10,414 nt of DNA from DATIXD01 sp035518875 (GTDB lineage Bacteria; Pseudomonadota; Gammaproteobacteria; Methylococcales; Methylococcaceae), in NCBI GenBank assembly GCA_035518875.1, contig DATIXD010000248.1:1-10414 (forward strand), written 5' to 3'. The position numbers were made by a program, and so were the translations under genes. The notes beneath the pieces are model-generated. The model was not told the origin of the DNA. It was given only the letters and a program-made list of their open reading frames with translations, and did no database searches. How positions within the stretch are numbered: the first letter of the stretch is position 1; each line of letters starts with the position of its first letter. Positions 5,702 to 10,414 of the stretch are shown piece by piece.

Positions 5702-6805
5702 TCAATCTCCCCGAACAGTGAAATGTTCATCCAGCGCCTTGAGTTTCTCCATGATGCCGGTGTACTCCAGCTCCGCCATCGGCAGCATGGCCGCGCCGAA
5801 AAAGCCCTGGCGGCGCATTTCCTGCGCCTTGTCGGCCACGCGGTCACGCACCGAGTTCCAGAACGGATGGGCGAAGGCGTCCCAGGCCTCCGTCAGTTTA
5901 CCGTTGTGTTCGGCGAAAGCGGCGCAGCTCACCAAAGATGGGCCGTCGAAATAACTGGTGCCGGTGTTGAACGGCACCGGCATCAGCGGCATCTGATGGG
6001 AGCCTCTCATGCAACCGGCGACGAAATGGCCAAGCGAATAGGGGGCGAGCACCTCACCGGTGGCGGGAAAGTTCATTTGCACCCGCACCAACATGACCGG
6101 ATCGTCCTTGCCGGTGTATTTGCCCGCAATGTTGTGCAGACGAGAGGTGGCGACGGCCACGGCCTGCTCGCCGGTGGCACGCGACCAGATGGACTCCACC
6201 ACATAACGTTCCGGGTCGCGCAGCAAGGCGGCAATGTCGTAGATCTGCTCCGGGGCGTTCAGCTCGATGACGCGGTCACCCTCGGTGTAGTTGACATCCA
6301 TGATGACGAACCTGAATCCCTTGGACATGTTGGGCGAGAGGATCAGACCTGGGGTGTTCATGACATCGGCGAAGGCCAGGTAAAGCGGCAGGTTGTAGGC
6401 GCCCGGATCGGTCTTGTCGGCGGCGAAGAACAGGAAAGGCTCGTTGGGGCGCTCCTCGAACTCCATTTCCGCGACCGCCGGGCCCATGCCCTTGACGTTG
6501 CCGGAAAAGGCATCTTTCAGCAAATCCTGTCCGGCGCCGTAAAGACCCTGTTCCTTGGCAATGGCTGTCCCGGCGAGGAAGGTGTCCCAGGCCATTTTGT
6601 GAATCTGTTCGTCCCCGACGCCTCGGGTATGCGTCATGAGAATGGCGATGTCGTCGCCGGTGTGGCTCACGTAGCTATCGAGAATCAATCCCTTGCCGCG
6701 CTCTGCCACTTGCTCGCGGACGGTGTCGAGGAGGCGGCGGGAGGGGGCGATGTGGCCGCCGATGGAACCGATGTCTGCTTTGATCACGCTGAGGGTAATT
6801 TTCAT
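5702..6805 (-). CDS. fbp: Fructose-1,6-bisphosphate aldolase/phosphatase (archaeal-type, class V FBPase)
   Basis: This cytosolic bifunctional enzyme of gluconeogenesis condenses dihydroxyacetone phosphate and glyceraldehyde 3-phosphate and then dephosphorylates the product to fructose 6-phosphate. The 367-residue length fits the family. Visible hallmarks: SVIKADIGSIGGH (D11, H18, metal binding), HTGDD (D51, D52), YGAGQDLLKDAFSGNVKGMG (89-108), ADKTDPGAYNLPLY (129-142), and KYTGKDDPVM, where Y230, K233, D234 and D235 correspond to the Tyr/Lys/Asp-Asp set in which the lysine forms the aldolase Schiff base. GSHQMPLMPV follows. ATG at 6805 is chosen over the upstream start at 6832 because GAGGAG lies seven bases before it and the protein must begin close to KITLSVIKADIG. 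It is downstream of cfa on the same strand with a 103-bp gap. It is typical of archaea and thermophilic bacteria and less usual in Proteobacteria. Confidence 0.95.
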   Translation of the reverse strand: MKITLSVIKADIGSIGGHIAPSRRLLDTVREQVAERGKGLILDSYVSHTGDDIAILMTHTRGVGDEQIHKMAWDTFLAGTAIAKEQGLYGAGQDLLKDAFSGNVKGMGPAVAEMEFEERPNEPFLFFAADKTDPGAYNLPLYLAFADVMNTPGLILSPNMSKGFRFVIMDVNYTEGDRVIELNAPEQIYDIAALLRDPERYVVESIWSRATGEQAVAVATSRLHNIAGKYTGKDDPVMLVRVQMNFPATGEVLAPYSLGHFVAGCMRGSHQMPLMPVPFNTGTSYFDGPSLVSCAAFAEHNGKLTEAWDAFAHPFWNSVRDRVADKAQEMRRQGFFGAAMLPMAELEYTGIMEKLKALDEHFTVRGD

Positions 6806-6812
6806 GTCATTT
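6806..6812 (-). promoter_or_regulatory. Spacer between the fbp ribosome site (GAGGAG, 6813-6818) and its start
   Basis: On the minus strand GAGGAG precedes ATG 6805 by seven bases (AAATGAC). This decides the start against the longer in-frame option at 6832, which would add nine residues (MFGFLRRND) and has no comparable site. Confidence 0.7.
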
Positions 6813-6908
6813 CTCCTCAAGAAGCCAAACACTCAGGCTAGAAAATAAATCGTCTCGTGTCTGATCCCTCGGTTGGCTTAAGGACCACCCCGGGATTCGG
6901 GACTAAGA

Positions 6909-8273
6909 TCAGCACGGCCAGTATACCTCCCCTCGGGAACTAGCGGCTTCGATTCCCAAGGTCTGATCATGGAAAGCGCCGCGAAGCGGAGGTTGATACA
7001 GATATTCGCGGGTCCACGGCACCTGATTGTTGCCGTAGCGATTGAATACAACCTGGAATAGCTGCATGTCGCCGGTATTGAAGGCGGCCATCGAACCGGA
7101 CAGATACAAGCGCCAGGTCCTGACGAAGGCTTCTCCGAACATGCGGGTGATCTGTGGCACAGCCCGTTCGAAACGGGCAAGCCAATGCTCCAGGGTCTTG
7201 GCGTAATGCAGCCGAATATTCTCGACATCCAGCACGGTGAAATTTCCAGGTTCCAGCATTTTGGCCGCCTCGCTGAGCGTGGGCGAATAACCGCCCGCAA
7301 AGATATGCCGCTCGATCCAGGCATTCATGACCGCCGGTCGGTTGTGACCGATAAAATGGATCAGCCCGCGGCCCGAGCCTTTCAGGCTGCGTTGGATCAC
7401 CTCGCCGAAGGCGTCCAAATGCTTGAAACCCACATGTTCCAGCATGCCCACGGACACGAAGACATCAAACTGGCCGCTGATGTTGCGATAATCGTCCTCG
7501 ATGAATTCCACCCGGTCCTGCAGCCCGAGCTCTTGGGCCTTTTGGCGTGCGTAGCGGATCTGTTCGTGGGAGATATTGTATGCCTTGACGGTGACGCCGT
7601 AACGTTGGGCCATATGGAGCGCGAGAGAACCCCAACCGCATCCGGCCTCCACGACGGCCAGACCGCGCCTCAACTCCAGTTTGCGACAGACATGGTCCAT
7701 CTTGTCGATCTGCGCCTGTTCCAGCGTGTCGGTGGGGGAGCGGAAATAAGCGCAGGTATAGACCATTTGCTCATCGAGCCACAGCCGGTAGAACTCATTG
7801 CCGATGTTATAGTGGCGATGAATGTTGTCTCTGGAGGCTTCCAGCGTGGTGTCTCGAGGGCGATAGATTCCCCGGGTTATTAACCGGTGCAAGAAACTGT
7901 GCGCGGGCGCATTGGCCAGCGCCACATACACGTGTTCCATCAACCTTACGAGGGAACCTTCAACTTCCAGCGCCCCGCTGCAATAGGCCTCGCCAAAGTA
8001 CAATTCGGGATAGACAAGCAGCTTCAGCAGGGTGACACGATCATGAATGTGCACAGTAGCGATGGGCGCAGGGTCCGACTGGCCGGTTTCCAGGCCATTC
8101 CACAGTCGCAATCGGATAGGCGCGCGCCCGGTTGCAGCAAACAACTTATCGAGCGCCCAGCGATCGACTCGTCCTGGCCTGGATTGGCCAGGGACAGCTC
8201 CCTCAGCCGTAAAGGACTTTCCGTGTATTGGGGCAGATTGGACAGGACGGGATTTCATCAAATCGAGCTTCAT
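6909..8273 (-). CDS. cfa: Cyclopropane-fatty-acyl-phospholipid synthase family methyltransferase
   Basis: SAM-dependent enzyme that adds a methylene (or related one-carbon) group to double bonds of acyl chains in membrane phospholipids, working at the inner face of the membrane. At 454 residues it is longer than E. coli Cfa (382) and nearer the long Cfa-like group. Motifs in order: HYNIGNEFYRLWLDEQMVYT (from H154), the SAM-binding VVEAGCGWGSLALHMA (E209, G211, G213, G215), SVGMLEHVG (E279, H280), FIGHN...NAWIERHIFAGG, and LHYAKTLEHWLARFE near residue 350. The start ATG 8273 has GGAGG nine bases upstream; ATG 8258 is a weaker alternative. The first ~45 residues are polar and not conserved. It is followed by fbp after 103 bp. 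Product chemistry (cyclopropane, methylene or methyl branch) cannot be told from sequence. Confidence 0.92.
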   Translation of the reverse strand: MKLDLMKSRPVQSAPIHGKSFTAEGAVPGQSRPGRVDRWALDKLFAATGRAPIRLRLWNGLETGQSDPAPIATVHIHDRVTLLKLLVYPELYFGEAYCSGALEVEGSLVRLMEHVYVALANAPAHSFLHRLITRGIYRPRDTTLEASRDNIHRHYNIGNEFYRLWLDEQMVYTCAYFRSPTDTLEQAQIDKMDHVCRKLELRRGLAVVEAGCGWGSLALHMAQRYGVTVKAYNISHEQIRYARQKAQELGLQDRVEFIEDDYRNISGQFDVFVSVGMLEHVGFKHLDAFGEVIQRSLKGSGRGLIHFIGHNRPAVMNAWIERHIFAGGYSPTLSEAAKMLEPGNFTVLDVENIRLHYAKTLEHWLARFERAVPQITRMFGEAFVRTWRLYLSGSMAAFNTGDMQLFQVVFNRYGNNQVPWTREYLYQPPLRGAFHDQTLGIEAASSRGEVYWPC

Positions 8274-8665
8274 CTGTCGTCGCCTCCAATGGGCTTAGGC
8301 AGTTTCAATGTGCCGTAGTTTAATTCGAAGGGAAATGTCCGGCTCGCGTTATTCTTGAGTACGCGTTTTTAAGTAGTTGATCAACAGGGACTTTCGTATT
8401 TTTGACCGGACATGCTGTAATCAAGCCTCATGGATGTTCAAACCACAGCTGTTGACTCCGACATGGGCGCGCCCGCGATGGAGTTTCTGCTTGATCAGAC
8501 CGTCGACTGGTAGCCAGCGCACTAACCAGATCAACCGGTCCGCGGCTTGCACATTTGAAGCCGTCAAGATGGCGCTTAGCCAAGAACTTGGGTCGCGGCC
8601 ATGTCCCGATGTCCGTTCGCATAGCCCCGAAGCCCTCTGTTTTCTTTTCTTCGTCGCGACGTTCG
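8274..8665. other. cfa upstream region, no supportable gene
   Basis: About 390 bp. Several short open frames cross it on both strands, with no ribosome site or family motif. It must hold the cfa promoter (minus strand). The AT-rich part at about 8330-8400 is the likely place, but I see no convincing -35/-10 pair. On the minus strand, sequence just left of 8666 follows the stop of a gene remnant. Confidence 0.4.
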
Positions 8666-8810
8666 TTATTGGCGCCATTCTGCAACTAACTTCCGGCAGG
8701 ACGAGTCCCATTCATACGTGGCTGTCCAATAATGGATGCGCTTGTCCGTCAAAAAGCAATATTCTTCTCCTCGTGCCTTCAGAATCGCCCTGACAAATTG
8801 CGGCTTGGCC
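8666..8810 (-). pseudogene. 3' remnant of an unidentified gene, cut at the repeat boundary
   Basis: The minus strand from about 8795 to TAA at 8666-8668 encodes FVRAILKARGEEYCFLTDKR followed by IHYWTATYEWDSSCRKLVAE and WRQ. Composition is clearly protein-like, but I do not recognise the family. To the right the frame enters direct-repeat copy 2, where it runs antisense to the helix-turn-helix gene end and is meaningless. The original gene therefore lost its 5' part at the repeat junction (about 8800-8810). If the block arrived by recombination this is a passenger truncated at the donor side. Confidence 0.5.
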
Positions 8811-8894
8811 TTTGATCTGGCGGAGGATGTGCCAACGGGGGAGCAGCGAAGGTGGTTAGCCATGATTGCGTTGCCTTACACCGCGTTGTTCTGA
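8811..8894 (+). pseudogene. 3' remnant of the small helix-turn-helix gene (duplicate)
   Basis: The plus frame reads FDLAEDVPTGEQRRWLAMIA then LPYTALF and TGA at 8892-8894. It corresponds to the end of the gene at 4855-5302 and shows that the proper C-terminus is '..EQRRWLAMIAL..', which the first copy has lost by a frameshift. No 5' part is present. The last five bases of the gene body before 8811 might be recognisable as very diverged sequence, so the truncation point is approximate. Confidence 0.75.
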
Positions 8895-9140
8895 CATATC
8901 CCTTTTTGGTACTGTCCTATCGCAGCTTGTCCCAACGACCGCCGCGCTAACGGCGTTCCGGACGTCGCACGGCCAACAGCCTCTACTCATGGTGATTGCT
9001 TTCCCGAATCATTGTCTCATCCTTTCGCAATAGGCTCTTTCAGGGCGCTAGCATTACGTTGGGCGAGATGATCGATCAGCTGATCTAAGCTGCCGCGGGC
9101 AACTTCGTTCATGAAACTGGCACGGTAGTTTTGCAGCAGA
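8811..9140 (+). repeat. Direct repeat, copy 2 (~330 bp), right boundary of the fbp-cfa block
   Basis: This is the partner of 5229-5564, about 90% identical and in the same orientation, with starts 3582 bp apart. Its right side continues into a complete mlaC; its left side (before about 8811) is unrelated to the helix-turn-helix gene. It preserves the reading frame of the helix-turn-helix gene end, where copy 1 has a frameshift. Confidence 0.93.
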
Positions 9141-9667
9141 CTAATGTCCTCAATCAGAATGTCGTATACCTTCCACACGCCTTGCGTCAAAAGCATCCGA
9201 TAATCCACTGGTGTCGGCTGAGCGCCCGGTTGGAGGATTTCGGTGCGAACTAGCGCTTTCGTGTCTGCCGGCAGCATTCGCAAGGGCAGAAAGCGAATTT
9301 TCCAGTTGGCATACTCGGTGAATGCGGTGGTGTAGGTGCGCACCAAGAGGAATCGGAATTCCTTCTTGAAGCGTTCTCTCTGCTCTGCGCTGGCGGTGTT
9401 CCAGTTCTTGCCGAGAACGAGCAAGGCTATCCGGTCAAAATCCAAATGGGCGTTTAGGATCTCGTCCACCAGAGCGGTCGCCTTCTTGAAATCGCGCCTA
9501 TATTCGGGTTTCTGCAGTGTCTTTTGCAATTCATCGGAGGTGTGCTGGATGACCTGCTGCGGCAGCATAAGAGTTTCTGCCCTCAATAGGGGAGCACAGC
9601 CCAGGAACAGTAGGAACCATGCCGCGCTCCAGAGGACCAGGCGTGAATATGCTTTATTAAGTTTCAT
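9017..9667 (-). CDS. mlaC: MlaC/Ttg2D-family phospholipid-binding periplasmic protein
   Basis: MlaC-type proteins (toluene tolerance Ttg2 family) shuttle phospholipid across the periplasm between the outer membrane and the MlaFEDB inner-membrane ABC complex. With the start at 9667 the product has 216 residues. Residues 1-30 form a signal peptide (basic MKLNKAYSR, hydrophobic WSAAWFLLFLGCAPLL), with likely cleavage after LLRA. The mature part shows the family features: RRDFKKATALVDEILNAHLD with FDRIALLVLGKNW, RERFKKEFRFLLVRTYTTAF, then VDYRMLLTQGVWKVYDILIE and ISLLQNYRASF. An ATG at 9679 is in frame (four more residues), but the signal-peptide pattern favours 9667; neither has a strong ribosome site. 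No mlaD, mlaE or mlaF is adjacent, so it is an orphan here. It converges on the helix-turn-helix gene end. The hopanoid-associated HpnM subfamily is an alternative name. Confidence 0.9.
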   Translation of the reverse strand: MKLNKAYSRLVLWSAAWFLLFLGCAPLLRAETLMLPQQVIQHTSDELQKTLQKPEYRRDFKKATALVDEILNAHLDFDRIALLVLGKNWNTASAEQRERFKKEFRFLLVRTYTTAFTEYANWKIRFLPLRMLPADTKALVRTEILQPGAQPTPVDYRMLLTQGVWKVYDILIEDISLLQNYRASFMNEVARGSLDQLIDHLAQRNASALKEPIAKG

Positions 9668-9679
9668 ACATTGTTCCAT

Positions 9680-10006
9680 TGGATGTCGTGGCCATGTTGG
9701 AATTCTCTGCGTTGCATAGCCTCACATGGCTGCCCCAGGAAAGGGTCGAGGATTCAACCCGCTTCTGATTAACCGCTGGCTCGAGCGTCATCATGCGCCA
9801 GAACATGGTCTTGAGCTGACTGGTAAGTGTCGAATATGACTTGGCGGAAATGGCCCGTGCGAAACAACCCGATGCCCATTACCTATCCATATAGCATCGG
9901 ATTGTTGCAATTCCATGACTCTATTCAAAAGACGTGAAAGGATCTCTGGCTACGCCGCCCAATGAACTGCCGTTGCGGGTTTAGCCGAGGCGTTCCTTAA
10001 CCGCTG
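9680..10006. other. mlaC upstream region, no supportable gene
   Basis: About 330 bp. On the minus strand a frame is open from about 9877 to a TAA that overlaps the mlaC start (segment LTSQLKTMFWRMMTLEPAVN), and another runs 9877-9765, but neither has a ribosome site or known motif. The stretch contains one notable hairpin (9863-9906) and should hold the mlaC promoter, which I cannot locate. Confidence 0.4.
9863..9906. repeat. 13-bp inverted repeat (hairpin)
   Basis: Left arm AACAACCCGATGC (9863-9875) and right arm GCATCGGATTGTT (9894-9906) are complementary at 12 of 13 positions (one C-A mismatch at 9868/9901), with an 18-base loop. No T-run follows on either strand, so an ordinary intrinsic terminator is unlikely. 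It could be an operator, an RNA structure in the mlaC leader or the end of a vanished mobile element. Confidence 0.6.
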
Positions 10007-10292
10007 TCACCGATAAGCTATGCCGCCTGGAATGGCGCGTTCGAGGTTCTTCGGGCTCAGGGCGCCGCTGGGCGCACGCGGGTATTGCAGCATGCCGACC
10101 AGGGTCCTACCGTCCGCCACGTTGCCGGCGAAGGTCTCGGACCGGCGACGAAAACCGCTGCCATCGAGATCCAAGCCCAAGGTCATCAGCGGGCAAGTTG
10201 TTCCCTTGTCCCCGGACGAACCTCGTTTCGCTTGGGTCTCCCATCGTCTCGCCCTCGAAATAGGTTTTGGTCAATATGCCTATCCGGTTAAC
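10007..10292 (-). pseudogene. Decayed IS1634-type transposase remnant
   Basis: Reading leftwards on the minus strand, one frame gives ILTKTYFEGE (10277-10248). After a frame change, another gives CPLMTLGLDLDGSGFRRRSE and TFAGNVADGRTLVGMLQ, ending at TGA 10007-10009. From memory, IS1634-family DDE transposases carry 'YDLT.TYFEGE' followed by 'CPL.TLGLVLDGSGF..RSEVFAGNV.....L..ML', so order and spacing agree. The part after GMLQ no longer matches and the expected C-terminal ~200 residues (VMD.GIAT..N...L) are missing. The frame is closed upstream by TGA at 10293-10295. At least one frameshift and a 3' truncation make it non-functional. No terminal repeat was found. Confidence 0.7.
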
Positions 10293-10414
10293 TCAGGTCA
10301 CCCCTACATGTAGTGGTAGGGCCTTGTCGCCTTTCATCCCTACCTTCGGCCGTATGTTTGCGGGAGAGCTTGGGTGAGCCCATGCGCCGATCCCACCCTT
10401 GGCCACGCTGTAGA
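10293..10414. other. Window end, degenerate flank of the transposase remnant
   Basis: About 120 bp with no readable gene on either strand; it may be further decayed 5' part of the same transposase or unrelated intergenic DNA. Confidence 0.3.

Noticed and set aside
5723..6841. Long plus-strand open frame (372 codons) opposite fbp
   Set aside because: It mirrors fbp on the other strand, has no ribosome site and gives a His/Gly/Val-rich composition typical of the antisense of a GC-rich gene; the minus strand carries all catalytic motifs.
7185..8318. Plus-strand open frames opposite cfa
   Set aside because: They lie antisense to an intact methyltransferase with clear SAM motifs and have no ribosome sites.
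8377..8793. Plus-strand open frame of 138 codons with a hydrophobic stretch (FVATFVIGAIL)
   Set aside because: No ribosome site, composition irregular, and it overlaps antisense the more protein-like remnant at 8666-8795; the hydrophobic run is probably accidental.
1..10414. CRISPR arrays, tRNA or rRNA genes, toxin-antitoxin pairs, retrons, defence systems
   Set aside because: No regularly spaced short repeats, no cloverleaf or ribosomal RNA sequence, and none of the readable proteins belongs to a known defence family.

Overview
The window looks like an accessory, IS-rich stretch of a gammaproteobacterial chromosome. RdgC, a broken YheU (UPF0270), MlaC, a long-form cofactor-independent phosphoglycerate mutase and the start of a PEP synthase all fit Gammaproteobacteria. 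By eye the DNA is moderately GC-rich. The archaeal-type fructose-bisphosphate aldolase/phosphatase together with gamma housekeeping genes makes a Methylococcales-like (methanotroph) host a reasonable guess, but that is inference only.

Layout. 1-360 (+): the 3' end of gpmI. 400-800: two gene remnants joined head to head, the first ~62 codons of an IS transposase (+) and the first 43 codons of ppsA (-), with the join at about 661-667. 887-1517 (-): two decayed small genes, a yheU homologue with an in-frame stop and a frameshifted conserved hypothetical gene. 1518-1889 shows nothing convincing. 1890-2108 (-) is a possible small gene, divergent from an intact rdgC at 2155-3063 (+). Seven bases after the rdgC stop lies a complete IS1380-family element (3071-4801) with imperfect terminal repeats and a 4-bp TTAG target duplication. 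Next is a frameshifted gene for a small helix-turn-helix protein (4855-5302, +).

The most notable structure is a pair of ~330-bp direct repeats, about 90% identical (5229-5564 and 8811-9140). Each copy carries the 3' end of the helix-turn-helix gene and the 3' end of mlaC, converging on each other. Copy 1 is continuous with the body of the helix-turn-helix gene on its left; copy 2 is continuous with a full mlaC on its right. Between them, on the minus strand, lie cfa (cyclopropane-fatty-acid synthase-like methyltransferase) and fbp (bifunctional FBP aldolase/phosphatase), plus a truncated 3' gene fragment next to copy 2. The simplest reading is that an ancestral 'HTH -> <- mlaC' junction was split by a ~3.2-kb block carrying fbp and cfa, with duplication of the junction.

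Right of mlaC (9017-9667, -) about 340 bp holds no clear gene but does contain a 13-bp hairpin. The window ends in a decayed IS1634-like transposase remnant (10007-10292, -).

The intact genes are rdgC, the IS1380 transposase, fbp, cfa and mlaC (gpmI runs off the window edge). They do not form one pathway: fbp serves gluconeogenesis or sugar-phosphate recycling, cfa and mlaC act on the envelope lipids, and rdgC acts in recombination. What unites the region is rearrangement: at least eight broken or truncated genes around one intact IS and one repeat-bracketed block. I see no clear novel defence or mobile system.
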